This document shows, one piece after another, positions 1 to 7,045 of a stretch of DNA of 11,273 nucleotides. The notes beneath the pieces are model-generated. The model did no database searches and was not told where the DNA came from. It saw only the letters and a list, made by a program, of their open reading frames with translations. Within the stretch, counting starts at the first letter, position 1. Every line of letters starts with the position of its first letter. The DNA is taken from assembly GCA_041691815.1 (NCBI GenBank), contig JBEPTZ010000137.1:1-11273 (forward strand). Reading direction: 5' to 3'. A program made the position numbers and the translations under genes. The DNA is from 70-18 sp041691815. Lineage in GTDB: Bacteria; Pseudomonadota; Alphaproteobacteria; Acetobacterales; Acetobacteraceae.

Positions 1-1746
1 CACCACGCGCGCGTCCTTGAACGCCGCCACCGGGCCGATGCGCTCGCGCACCAGCGCCACCAGTTCGCGGCAGATCGCTTCGTGGTCCTGGCTGGCGCCG
101 GATTTCAGCACCACCAGGCCCAGCGGCACCTCGCCCTTCAACGCGTCCTGCACGCCGACCACGGCACATTCCGCCACCGCCGGGTGCGCCGCCAGCACCT
201 CCTCCATCGCCCCGGTGGAGAGCCTATGGCCGGCGACGTTGATGATGTCGTCGGTGCGCCCCATCACCGACACGTCGCCGTCCGCGTCGATCAACCCGGC
301 ATCGCCGGTGCGGTACCAGCCGGGGAAGTCCGCCAGATAGGCGGTGTGGTAGCCCTCGGCGTTGTGCCATAGCGTGGCCGCACAGCCGGGCGGCAGCGGC
401 AGGCGGATCGCCAGGTTGCCGGTGACCCCGCGCCCCAGCACGCGGCCGTCATCGTCCAGCACCTGCACGTCATAGCCCGGCGCCGGCCGCCCGCCGGCCC
501 CCGGCTTGGCGGGAAACAGCCCGAGCCCGCGAAACCCGGCGGTGATCGCCCAGCCGGTCTCGGTCTGCCACCAATGGTCCACCACCGGGATGCCGAGCTT
601 CTCTGCGGCCCAGATCGCGGTCGGCGGGTCGCAGCGCTCGCCGGCCAGGAACAGCGTCTCCAGCCTGGACAGGTCGTAACCGGCGGTCAGTTTCGCCTCC
701 GGGTCCTGCTGGCGGATCGCCCGCATCGCGGTCGGCGCGGTGAAGAACGCCTTCACGCCGTGCTGCGCGCACACCCGCCAGAACGCCCCGGCATCCGGCG
801 TACCGACCGGCTTGCCCTCGTAGAGGATGGTGGTGCAGCCGGCCAGCAGCGGTCCGTATACGATATAACTATGTCCGACCACCCAGCCGACATCGGACGC
901 CGTCCAGTACACATCGCCGGCGCCGACCCCGTAGACCATGCCCATCGAGTTGTGCAGCGCCACCGCATGCCCGCCGCAGTCGCGCACGATGCCCTTCGGC
1001 TTGCCGGTGGTCCCGGAGGTATACAGAATATACAGCGGATCGGTGGCCGCCACCGAAACCGGATCGGCCGGCCGTGCCGCGGCCTCGGCGGCGGCAAAAT
1101 CATGGTCCCGCCCGGCCTGCATCGCCGCCTCCGCCTGCGGCCGCTGCAGGATCAGGCAGGCGGTCGGCTTATGCGCGGAAATCCGGATCGCCTCGTCCAG
1201 CAGCGGCTTGTATTTCACCACCCGCCCCGGCTCCAGCCCGCAGGAGGCGGAGACGATCGCCACCGGCGTCGCGTCCTCGATCCGCTTGGCCAGTTCCGCC
1301 GCCGCGAAGCCGCCGAACACCACCGAATGCACCGCGCCCAGCCTGGCGCAGGCCAGCATGCTGACCGCCGCCTCCGGCACCATCGGCATGTAGATCACCA
1401 CCCGGTCTCCCCGCCCGACGCCCAGCGCCCGCAGCACGCCGGCCACCTTGGCCACCCGGTCGCGCAACTCGGCGTAGCTCCAGCGCTCCAGCCGCCCGGC
1501 CATCGGGCTGTCCCAGATCAGCGCGGTCTGGCCGCCGCGGCCGTCGCGCACATGGCGGTCCAGCGCATTGAAGCAGGTGTTCAGCATGCCGCCGGCGAAC
1601 CACTGGCCGAACGCCCCCAGCGCGGGGTCGAACACCCGGTCCCATTTGCGATCCCAGTCGATGCCCGCCGCCGCCCCGGCCCAGAACGCCTCCCGGTCGT
1701 GCAGCCAGGCGGCAACGGTCTCGTCGTAGCGGCTCATGTTTGCCAT
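1..1746 (-). CDS. prpE: Propionyl-CoA synthetase PrpE (AMP-forming), C-terminus cut by window edge
   Basis: Activates propionate (probably also other short acids) to the acyl-CoA with ATP, via an acyl-adenylate, in the cytoplasm. The frame is open from ATG at 1746 to the window edge, giving 582 residues of a family usually about 630 long. Visible motifs in order: an ACS N-terminal cap with FNALDRH (about 59-65), the adenylate-binding P-loop YTSGTTGKPKG (about 242-252), WTASDVGWVVGHSYIVYGPL (about 281-300, characteristic of PrpE rather than acetyl-CoA synthetase), VGTPDAGAFWRV, the WWQTETGW adenine-binding motif, and YRTGDAG followed by GRTDDIINVAGHRLSTGAMEE. The near-C-terminal catalytic, acetylatable lysine motif (PKTRSGK in relatives) lies just outside the window. 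The start is supported by AGGGAGG about 5 nt upstream; an ATG three codons later is possible. Divergent from a CoA-transferase subunit gene, suggesting shared control of short-chain acyl-CoA metabolism. Confidence 0.93.
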   Translation of the reverse strand, partial: MANMSRYDETVAAWLHDREAFWAGAAAGIDWDRKWDRVFDPALGAFGQWFAGGMLNTCFNALDRHVRDGRGGQTALIWDSPMAGRLERWSYAELRDRVAKVAGVLRALGVGRGDRVVIYMPMVPEAAVSMLACARLGAVHSVVFGGFAAAELAKRIEDATPVAIVSASCGLEPGRVVKYKPLLDEAIRISAHKPTACLILQRPQAEAAMQAGRDHDFAAAEAAARPADPVSVAATDPLYILYTSGTTGKPKGIVRDCGGHAVALHNSMGMVYGVGAGDVYWTASDVGWVVGHSYIVYGPLLAGCTTILYEGKPVGTPDAGAFWRVCAQHGVKAFFTAPTAMRAIRQQDPEAKLTAGYDLSRLETLFLAGERCDPPTAIWAAEKLGIPVVDHWWQTETGWAITAGFRGLGLFPAKPGAGGRPAPGYDVQVLDDDGRVLGRGVTGNLAIRLPLPPGCAATLWHNAEGYHTAYLADFPGWYRTGDAGLIDADGDVSVMGRTDDIINVAGHRLSTGAMEEVLAAHPAVAECAVVGVQDALKGEVPLGLVVLKSGASQDHEAICRELVALVRERIGPVAAFKDARVV

Positions 1747-1834
1747 GGCGGCCTCCCTTCGTCGCGTCCAGCCTGCCACGCAATCGGCCCGGCGGCGAGG
1801 GGGCGGGGCGCCGGGGCAACACCGCGCTCTTTAC

Positions 1835-1884
1835 TTGAGCCTCATCTTGGTTCTGTATCATATCGTCGGGATCGCGCCCGGGAG
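1835..1884 (+). promoter_or_regulatory. Candidate promoter and RBS of the CoA-transferase gene in the divergent region
   Basis: The 146-bp gap between the divergent genes is GC-rich except for an AT-richer island at about 1829-1864. Within it TTGAGC (1835-1840) can serve as -35, with TATCAT (1856-1861, 15-bp spacer) or CATATC (1859-1864, 18-bp spacer) as -10. Neither spacing is ideal, so the exact hexamers are uncertain. GGGAG at 1880-1884 lies 8 nt before the ATG at 1893 and is a good ribosome binding site. The same AT island may hold the minus-strand promoter of prpE, but I could not pick clear hexamers there. No clear operator palindrome was seen. Confidence 0.3.
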
Positions 1885-1892
1885 ATTTAAGC

Positions 1893-2573
1893 ATGATCGA
1901 CAAGACCGTCCGCTCGATCGCCGAAGCCATGGCCGGCATCCAGGATGGCGCCACGGTGCTGATCGGCGGTTTCGGCGGCGTCGGCGAGCCGAACGCGCTG
2001 GTCGACGGGCTGATCGAGCAGGGCGCCAGCAATCTCACCCTGGTCTCCAACACCTGCGGCCGCGCCGGCTGCGGCATCGCCCGGCTGATGCAACTCGGCC
2101 GGGTGCGAAAGATGATCGTCTCCTGGACCCGCAGCAACCCGCCCGGCCCGTTCGCGGAACTCTACAAGGCCGGCAAGATCGAGCTGGAACTGGTGCCGCA
2201 GGGCACCCTGGCCCAGCGCATGCAGGCCGCCGGCGCCGGCATGCCGGCCTTCTTCACCGCCACCGCGGTCGGCACCCCGCTGGCCAAAGGGAAGGAGCAC
2301 CGCCGCATCAAGGGCCGCACCTATGTGCTGGAGGATGCGATCCACGGCGATGTCGGCCTCGTCGAGGCCTGGCAGGCCGATCGCTGGGGCAACCTCACCT
2401 ACCGCCGCGCCGGCCGCAACTTCAACCCGGTGATGGCGATGGCCGCCAGCCTGACCATCGCCCAGGCGCAGCACATCGTGCCGCTGGGCGAGATCGACCC
2501 CGACCACATCGTCACCCCCGGCATCTTCGTCAACCGGGTGCTGCATGTGCCGTACGGCGACCCGCCGTTCTAG
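1893..2573 (+). CDS. CoA-transferase subunit A (3-oxoacid/3-oxoadipate type, PcaI/ScoA-like), without an adjacent B subunit
   Basis: 226 residues, the normal size of an A (alpha) subunit of family I CoA-transferases, which move CoA between a donor such as succinyl-CoA and a 3-oxoacid. Seen: the glycine loop IGGFGGVGEP (24-33), ELVPQGTLAQRMQAAGAGMPAFFT (about 99-122, with the usual GT-PLA that follows), ADRWGNLTYRRAGRNFNPVMAMAA (about 162-185) and the end signature TPGIFVNRVLHV (208-219). All are typical of PcaI/ScoA proteins. A cysteine-containing stretch, SNTCGRAGCG (52-61), replaces the asparagine/glycine-rich segment I remember there. The B subunit, which carries the catalytic glutamate, normally starts within a few bases of the A subunit stop; here 209 bp without a gene follow, then a transporter gene. 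A B subunit must come from elsewhere or the protein is an orphan. The substrate cannot be read from sequence. Start supported by GGGAG 8 nt upstream. Confidence 0.87.
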   Translation: MIDKTVRSIAEAMAGIQDGATVLIGGFGGVGEPNALVDGLIEQGASNLTLVSNTCGRAGCGIARLMQLGRVRKMIVSWTRSNPPGPFAELYKAGKIELELVPQGTLAQRMQAAGAGMPAFFTATAVGTPLAKGKEHRRIKGRTYVLEDAIHGDVGLVEAWQADRWGNLTYRRAGRNFNPVMAMAASLTIAQAQHIVPLGEIDPDHIVTPGIFVNRVLHVPYGDPPF

Positions 2574-2601
2574 CCGGCAAGGCAAGCAAGTCAGGGAAGA
2601 G

Positions 2602-2675
2602 TCACAAAGAGACGTAGAGGCGAAGAGAAGCAAGCCCGCTGCCTTCCTTCTCGTCGCCTCTACGTCTCTTTGTGA
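2602..2675. repeat. Large palindromic element (22-bp perfect arms, extendable hairpin)
   Basis: Arms at 2602-2623 and 2654-2675 are perfect inverted copies (22 of 22). The stem continues inward after one mismatch with GAGAAG (2625-2630) against CTTCTC (2647-2652), then after another mismatch AAG (2632-2634) against CTT (2643-2645), leaving an 8-nt loop CCCGCTGC. Outside the core, GGCAAGGCA (2576-2584) is inverted at 2678-2686, so the symmetry spans about 111 bp with an asymmetric gap. No T-tract follows on either strand. The composition, with CTCT/GTCTCTTTGTG-like text, differs from the flanking coding DNA. It may act as a transcription barrier after the CoA-transferase gene, or be a dispersed palindromic repeat of the REP/MITE kind; copy number in the genome would decide. 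Confidence 0.85.
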
Positions 2676-2707
2676 TCTGCCTTGCCTGCCTTCCATCGCG
2701 GCCCGGA

Positions 2708-2735
2708 TTGATTCTTTTCCCCCTGTCGGTACGGT
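2708..2735 (+). promoter_or_regulatory. Weak candidate promoter for the binding-protein gene
   Basis: TTGATT (2708-2713) and TACGGT (2730-2735) are separated by 16 bp, downstream of the large palindrome and about 50 bp before the ATG at 2783. The -35 matches consensus well in its first four bases; the -10 is poor. It is offered only because this is the sole AT-richer stretch between the palindrome and the gene. Confidence 0.2.
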
Positions 2736-2782
2736 GTCGGCAAGCCGCTTCAGCCATCCCCGCCGCAACCACAGGATCCCCG

Positions 2783-3811
2783 ATGCCCCTCCCCATCCGA
2801 CTGCCCCTCGCAGCCCTGGCCGGCGCCGCCCTGCTGGCGCTCTCAGCCGGCACCGCCGCCGCCGCCGGCTCGGTCACGCTCGATGCGGTGCGCGCCCGCG
2901 GCAGCGTGGTCTGCGCCGTGCAGGCCACCAACGTGCCGTTCTCCCAGCCCGACCAGCAGGGCGTCTGGCATGGCATGGATGTCGATAGCTGCCGCGCCCT
3001 GGCCGCCGCCATCTTCGGCGATCCGACGAAAATCTCGATCCGCCCGGTCACCGGCCTCACCCGCTTCCCCACCGTGCAGAGCGGCGAGGCGGACGTGCTG
3101 TTCGGCAGCACCACCTGGATCACCACCCGCGAATCCTCGCTCGGCCTGCTGTTCGCCGGCGCCAATTTCTACAGCGGCCAGGGCTTCCTCACCCATACCG
3201 CGCTCGGCGTGAAATCCGCCAAGGAGCTCAACGGCGCCACCATCTGCGTGCCGCCCGGCTCCACCTCGGAGGTGATCCTGGAGGATTATTTCCGCAAGAT
3301 CGGCAGCAAGTTCACCCCGATCGTCATCGACGACCCGAACCAGATCGCCGCCTCCTTCCTCAGCGGCCGCTGCGACGTCTACACCCGCGACGCCACCGGC
3401 CTGGCCGGCTTCCGCAGCCAGCAGCCGAATCCCGCGGAATTCACCGTGCTGCCGGAGATCATCTCGATGGAGCCGCTCGGCGCCTTCGTGCGCAAGGGCG
3501 ACGACAGCTGGTTCGACATCGTCCGCTGGACCCAGTTCGCCCTGGTCGCCGCCGAGCAGCTTGGCGTCACCCAGGCCGACATGGGCCAGATGGCCACCGC
3601 CAAGAACCCCGACATCAGGCGCCTGCTGGGCGCCGAGGGCGGCGTCGGCCCGACCATGGGGCTCGACAAGCTGTGGGCCGCGCACGCCATCGCCGCGGTC
3701 GGCAATTACGGCGAGAGCTGGCAGCGCAACGCCGCCCCGCTCGGCCTGCAGCGCGGCCTGAACCGGCTGTGGAACGACGGCGGCCTGATGTATTCGCCGC
3801 CGCTGCGCTAG
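2783..3811 (+). CDS. Periplasmic amino-acid-binding protein of the AapJ family (ABC transporter substrate-binding protein)
   Basis: 342 residues. The start is set at ATG 2783 because a signal peptide follows at once: arginine at residue 6, a hydrophobic core LPLAALAGAALLALSAG and an AAAA-G cleavage region near residues 25-29. AGGA at 2773-2776 is correctly spaced. The mature protein follows AapJ-type general L-amino-acid-binding proteins: LDAVRARGSVVCAV (33-46), GVWHGMDVDSCRALAAAIFGDPTKI (about 60-84), FPTVQSGEADVLFGSTTWITTRESSLGL (about 95-122, with the conserved TTW and R), GQGFL, DVYTRDATGLAGFR (198-211) and LPEIISMEPLGAFVRKGDDSWFDIVRWT (about 223-250). It should capture amino acids in the periplasm. 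The permease and ATPase genes (aapQMP) that normally follow are absent; an MFS transporter gene starts 33 bp downstream. It may serve an ABC system encoded elsewhere. Confidence 0.9.
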   Translation: MPLPIRLPLAALAGAALLALSAGTAAAAGSVTLDAVRARGSVVCAVQATNVPFSQPDQQGVWHGMDVDSCRALAAAIFGDPTKISIRPVTGLTRFPTVQSGEADVLFGSTTWITTRESSLGLLFAGANFYSGQGFLTHTALGVKSAKELNGATICVPPGSTSEVILEDYFRKIGSKFTPIVIDDPNQIAASFLSGRCDVYTRDATGLAGFRSQQPNPAEFTVLPEIISMEPLGAFVRKGDDSWFDIVRWTQFALVAAEQLGVTQADMGQMATAKNPDIRRLLGAEGGVGPTMGLDKLWAAHAIAAVGNYGESWQRNAAPLGLQRGLNRLWNDGGLMYSPPLR

Positions 3812-3832
3812 CCGGCGCGGCGGCGGCAGCGC

Positions 3833-3847
3833 AGGAGCGGCCGGGTG
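3833..3847 (+). promoter_or_regulatory. RBS and GTG start of the MFS gene
   Basis: AGGAG (3833-3837) lies 7 nt before GTG at 3845 and 13 nt before the in-frame ATG at 3851. The spacing favours the GTG start. The 33-bp gap to the preceding stop codon is too short for a separate promoter, so the two genes are probably co-transcribed. Confidence 0.6.
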
Positions 3848-5032
3848 CCGATGGGTCTGTTCGGCATCGCCGATTTCCGCCGCCTGTGGGTCATCGGCCT
3901 GGCGACCTGCGTGGTGCGCTGGCTGGAGCTGCTGGCGTTCGGCATCTTCGCCTACCGCCACACCGAGTCCTCGTTCATCGTCGCCATGCTCACTTTGGCG
4001 CGGCTGCTGCCGATGGGCCTGTTCGGCGCCTTCCTCGGCGCCTGGGCCGAGCGGATGCAGCGCCGCCACGCCATGGTCGCCGTGGTGCTGTCGCTGCTGC
4101 TCTGCTCGGCCTGTCTCGCCGCGCTGGCCTGGACCGGCCATCTGCGGGTCTGGCACCTGTTCGTCGCCGCCTTCATCAACGGCATCGGCTGGGCGGCCGA
4201 CAACCCGGTACGCCGGATGATGCTGGGCGAGGTGGTCGGCAGCCCGCAGATGAGCCTGGCGATGTCGGTCGATATCGGCACCAACAACGCCAGCCGCATG
4301 CTCGGCCCGACACTCGGCGGCGTGCTGCTGGCCAGCCTCGGCATCGGCGGCTGCTTCGCGCTCAGCGTGGTGCTCTACCTGGTGGCGCTGCATTCGTCGC
4401 TCGGCCTCACCTACCGCAACGCCGACCTGCCGACCGCCGGCGAGCCGGTGCTGACGCGGGTGCTGGAGGGCGTGCTGCTGGCCTGCCGCGACCAGCGGCT
4501 GCGCGGCATTTTCCTGGTCACCATCCTCTACAACCTGTTCGGCTGGCCGTACACCAGCATGGTGCCGGTGATCGCCCAGGACCATCTGCGGCTGTCCACC
4601 GAAGGCATCGGCCTGATCGCCAGCCTGGACGGCGTCGGCGCCTTCATCGGCGCGGTGCTGATGGCGTTGCTCTGCCGCCCCTCGTTCTACGCCCGCGCCT
4701 ATGTCGGCGGCTGTGCCATCTATTTCGCCATGGTCAGCGTGTTCGCGCTGGCCCCGCACGCGGTGCCGGCAGGGCTGGCGCTGCTGGCGCTCGGCATCGG
4801 CGGCTCCGGCTACAGCATCATGCAGACCACGCTGGTCTACCTTGCCGCCCCTCCGGAGATGCGCAGCCGGGCGCTCGGCGTTCTCAGCGTCTGCATCGGC
4901 CTCGGCCCGATCGGCTTCATCAACCTCGGCCTGATGGCCGACCAGTTCGGCTCCAGCGTCGCCACCGCGGCGATCGGGCTGGAGGGGCTGGTCGCCCTGG
5001 CGCTCACCTGGCCGCTATGGCGCCGCATTTGA
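3845..5032 (+). CDS. MFS transporter, drug/metabolite efflux type (MFS_3-like)
   Basis: 395 residues with GTG start, or 393 from ATG at 3851. The protein is almost wholly hydrophobic, with segments spaced as in 12-helix major facilitator proteins: about 13-35, 44-66, 77-96, 100-125, 150-180 and a second six from about 220 on. The loop LGAWAERMQRRHA (64-76) between helices 2 and 3 is a recognisable variant of MFS motif A. The start FGIADFRRLWVIGL is typical of MFS_3/enterobactin-exporter-like families (F..FR.LW...). Its substrate cannot be told. It lies 33 bp after an amino-acid-binding-protein gene, is probably co-transcribed with it, and is followed by a strong terminator. MFS carriers do not normally use periplasmic binding proteins, so the pairing suggests shared regulation rather than one transport complex. 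Confidence 0.85.
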   Translation: MPMGLFGIADFRRLWVIGLATCVVRWLELLAFGIFAYRHTESSFIVAMLTLARLLPMGLFGAFLGAWAERMQRRHAMVAVVLSLLLCSACLAALAWTGHLRVWHLFVAAFINGIGWAADNPVRRMMLGEVVGSPQMSLAMSVDIGTNNASRMLGPTLGGVLLASLGIGGCFALSVVLYLVALHSSLGLTYRNADLPTAGEPVLTRVLEGVLLACRDQRLRGIFLVTILYNLFGWPYTSMVPVIAQDHLRLSTEGIGLIASLDGVGAFIGAVLMALLCRPSFYARAYVGGCAIYFAMVSVFALAPHAVPAGLALLALGIGGSGYSIMQTTLVYLAAPPEMRSRALGVLSVCIGLGPIGFINLGLMADQFGSSVATAAIGLEGLVALALTWPLWRRI

Positions 5033-5054
5033 CAGGCGATATGCGGGCGCGCGC

Positions 5055-5110
5055 ATTAGAGCGAGATGCCTTCTGGTAGGCGAAGGCATCCTGCTCTAAT
5101 TTTTTGTTTT
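5055..5110 (+). terminator. Intrinsic terminator after the MFS gene, with TTAGAGC palindrome
   Basis: ATTAGAGC (5055-5062) pairs with GCTCTAAT (5093-5100), and GATGCCTTC (5065-5073) pairs with GAAGGCATC (5082-5090). The two stems are separated by a 2-by-2 internal loop and the apical loop is 8 nt (5074-5081). An 11-nt T-rich run (5100-5110, interrupted by one G) follows directly. It is a textbook factor-independent terminator 22 bp after the MFS stop codon. From memory, palindromes with TTAGAGC...GCTCTAA ends are dispersed in many alphaproteobacterial genomes, so this may be a member of that repeat class used as a terminator. Confidence 0.88.
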
Positions 5111-5174
5111 ATCGCGTGATTCAGACCTTCGTGTGATTCCACCTACGGTCATCACGCTCCAGCCCGGCTCGACC

Positions 5175-5189
5175 AGGAACCCCTTCATG
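5175..5189 (+). promoter_or_regulatory. RBS deciding the start of the EamA transporter gene
   Basis: AGGAA (5175-5179) lies 7 nt before ATG 5187. The longer in-frame candidate, GTG at 5133, has no such site and would add 18 polar, proline-containing residues before the first membrane helix. GTGATTC occurs at 5116-5122 and again at 5133-5139, 17 bp apart, and could be part of a control site; no clear -35/-10 pair was found between the terminator and this gene. Confidence 0.6.
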
Positions 5190-6086
5190 GATAACCCGCT
5201 TCGCGGCATCGCCTTGTTGATCGGTGCCACGATGTTCTTCTCGGTGTCCGACAGCATCGCCAAGCTGCTCGGCCAGTCGCTGCCGGCGATTGAGATCAGC
5301 TGGATCCGCTACGTCGTGTTCGTGGTGATGGCCGCCCTGCTGATGCTGCCGCGCGGCCCGCGCGGCACCCGCATGGTGGTGCTGCTGCGCCGGCTCAGGG
5401 TGCGCAGCCCGCTGCTGCAACTGGCGCGCGGCGTCGGCCTGGTGCTGTCCGCGGTGCTGTTCATCGAGGGCCTGAAATTCCTGCCGCTGGCCGACGCCGC
5501 CGCGGTCGGCTTCGTCTCGCCGCTGCTGATCACCGCCCTCTCGGTGCCGATGCTGGGCGAGGTGGTCGGCATCCGCCGCTGGGCTGCCATCATCATCGGG
5601 CTGTGCGGCGTGCTGGTGATCGTGCAGCCCGGCACCGGCGCCTTCCAGCCGGCCGCCCTGCTGGTGGTCGGCTCGTCGGCCGCCTGGGCGGTGGCCTCGG
5701 TGCTGACCCGCAAAATGGCCAGCACCGACGACGCCGCCACCACCCTGCTGTATTCCGCCACTTCCGGGCTGGTGCTGCTGACCGTGCTGCTGCCGTTCGA
5801 CTATGTTCCGCCGAACGGCAGGCAGGTGCTGCTGTGCCTGGCGCTCGGCATCATCGCCTCCACTGGGCAATACCTGATGGTGCTGGCCTATCGCTACGCC
5901 GGCGCCTCGCTGATGGCGCCGTTCAGCTACGTGCAACTGATCTGGGCGACCGCCCTCGGCTGGCTGGTGTTCAACGCGCTGCCCGACCGCTGGACCTTGC
6001 TCGGCGCTGCGATCATCGTCGCCAGCGGATTGTACACCGTCCACCGCGAACGCATCCGGGCACGCCAGAAGGCGGCGGCCGGATAG
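5187..6086 (+). CDS. DMT-superfamily transporter, EamA family
   Basis: 299 residues with ten hydrophobic segments in two homologous halves (about 6-147 and 158-286), the layout of EamA/RhaT-type drug/metabolite transporters. Typical family text is seen: RGIALLIGATMFFSVSDSIAKLLGQ at the start, FIEGLKFLPLADAAAVGFVSPLLITALSVPMLGE (about 92-125; the A..A....P...ALL...LGE pattern) and RRWAAIIIGLCGVLVIVQPG. The second half repeats it with YAGASLMAPFSYVQLIWATALGWLVF. The C-terminal tail (HRERIRARQK) is basic, consistent with a cytoplasmic end. It acts in the inner membrane, most often as an exporter of amino acids or small metabolites; the substrate is unknown. An HpcH/HpaI-type aldolase gene begins 11 bp after its stop, so the two are almost certainly one transcription unit. 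Confidence 0.9.
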   Translation: MDNPLRGIALLIGATMFFSVSDSIAKLLGQSLPAIEISWIRYVVFVVMAALLMLPRGPRGTRMVVLLRRLRVRSPLLQLARGVGLVLSAVLFIEGLKFLPLADAAAVGFVSPLLITALSVPMLGEVVGIRRWAAIIIGLCGVLVIVQPGTGAFQPAALLVVGSSAAWAVASVLTRKMASTDDAATTLLYSATSGLVLLTVLLPFDYVPPNGRQVLLCLALGIIASTGQYLMVLAYRYAGASLMAPFSYVQLIWATALGWLVFNALPDRWTLLGAAIIVASGLYTVHRERIRARQKAAAG

Positions 6087-6097
6087 GGGGAATAATC

Positions 6098-7042
6098 ATG
6101 CCGGCTCGCGTCAACCGCTGCATCTCGCTGCTGCAACAGGACCAGGCGATCTACTATGTCGGCCACCATACCGGCCATGTGCTGACCCACGCCCAGGGAC
6201 TGGCCGATGCCGGCAGCTGGGCCGACTACATCAATATCGGCATGGAGCACGGCGCCTTCGACATGCCCGGCCTGGCCGCCTATCTGCGCGGCCTCGCCGA
6301 TGCCGGCCCGACCCGCAGCGGCCATCGCACGCCGACCGTGATCATCGAGGCGCCGGTCAACGGCACCGACGAAGCCAATGTGCGGCACAACGCCTGGCAG
6401 TTCCGCCAGATCCTGGCGCGCGGCGTACACGGCATCATCCTGTGCCAGGCCGAACACCCCGACGCGGTGCGCGCCTTCGTGGAATCCTGCCGCTACCCGG
6501 TCCACACCCAGGGCACCGACCCGGCGCTGCCCACCCCGCTGGCCCGGCTGGCCGGCGCCCGACGCGGCGCCAGCAGCGGCAACCGCCTCGGCCTCGGCAC
6601 CCGCGGCCGCGGCTCGGAAAGCGAGGCGGCGGCGGTCTGGGGCATCGACGAGGCGGCCTATCTGGAGCGCGCCGATTGCTGGCCGCTGAACCCCGAAGGC
6701 GAGTTAATGCTCGGCGTGAAGCTGGAAAGCCCCGAGGGCGTGGCCAATTACGAGGCGATCCTCGATGTGCCGGGCCTCGCCTATGCCGAGATGGGGCCGG
6801 GCGATCTCGGTCTGGCGCTGGGCTATCGCGGCATCCGCAACAACCCCTACCCGCCGGAGATGCAGCAGGCGCGGGACCGCATCCTGGCCGCCTGCAAGGC
6901 ACGCGGCATCGCCTATCTGGAGGCGAGCTGGCCGGCCAACATCATCGCCCGCCTCGAGGACGGGGTGCGGGTGATCGCCGGGCAGAGCGAGGAGGCGGCG
7001 CGGATCGGCCGGGCGCATCAGCGGCGCGAAATGCCGAGCTGA
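6098..7042 (+). CDS. HpcH/HpaI aldolase / citrate lyase beta-like family protein
   Basis: 314 residues, a little longer than HpaI (about 260). The family makes or cleaves C-C bonds next to pyruvate or acyl-CoA in a divalent-metal TIM barrel. Seen: YINIGMEHGAFDM (45-56, the position of the catalytic His in HpaI), LARGVHGIILCQAEHPDAVRAFVESCRYP (106-134), KLESPEGVANYEAILDVPGLAYAEMGPGDLGLALG (208-242), with probable metal ligands Glu210 and Asp236, and a C-terminal helix region. By eye, the arginine that contacts pyruvate in HpaI (RxP.. after the fourth strand) is replaced by Glu84 in VIIEAPVNG. An arginine/glycine-rich stretch (about 152-172) may be a flexible loop. The substrate may therefore differ from classic members. 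Start: GGGGGAA lies 4-5 nt before ATG 6098. Co-transcribed with the EamA transporter gene upstream. Confidence 0.85.
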   Translation: MPARVNRCISLLQQDQAIYYVGHHTGHVLTHAQGLADAGSWADYINIGMEHGAFDMPGLAAYLRGLADAGPTRSGHRTPTVIIEAPVNGTDEANVRHNAWQFRQILARGVHGIILCQAEHPDAVRAFVESCRYPVHTQGTDPALPTPLARLAGARRGASSGNRLGLGTRGRGSESEAAAVWGIDEAAYLERADCWPLNPEGELMLGVKLESPEGVANYEAILDVPGLAYAEMGPGDLGLALGYRGIRNNPYPPEMQQARDRILAACKARGIAYLEASWPANIIARLEDGVRVIAGQSEEAARIGRAHQRREMPS

Positions 7043-7045
7043 CGA

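Noticed and set aside
574..1890. Long plus-strand open frame over prpE
   Set aside because: It is Arg/His/Gln/Pro/Ala-rich shadow text opposite a clearly conserved gene, as expected in high-GC DNA.
1747..1892. Operator palindrome in the prpE/CoA-transferase divergent region
   Set aside because: Only short GC symmetries such as CCCGGG were found, which are expected by chance in this composition.
2672..2782. Longer start (ATG 2672) for the amino-acid-binding protein
   Set aside because: It begins inside the arm of the large palindrome and would place 37 residues before a clear signal peptide; ATG 2783 has a spaced AGGA.
2843..4759. 638-codon minus-strand open frame across the binding-protein and MFS genes
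   Set aside because: Composition is dominated by Ala, His, Gln, Gly and Asp with no family motifs, and it covers two well-supported genes on the other strand.
5133..5186. GTG start at 5133 for the EamA transporter
   Set aside because: No ribosome binding site and a polar, proline-containing extension unlike the family; ATG 5187 has AGGAA at 7 nt.
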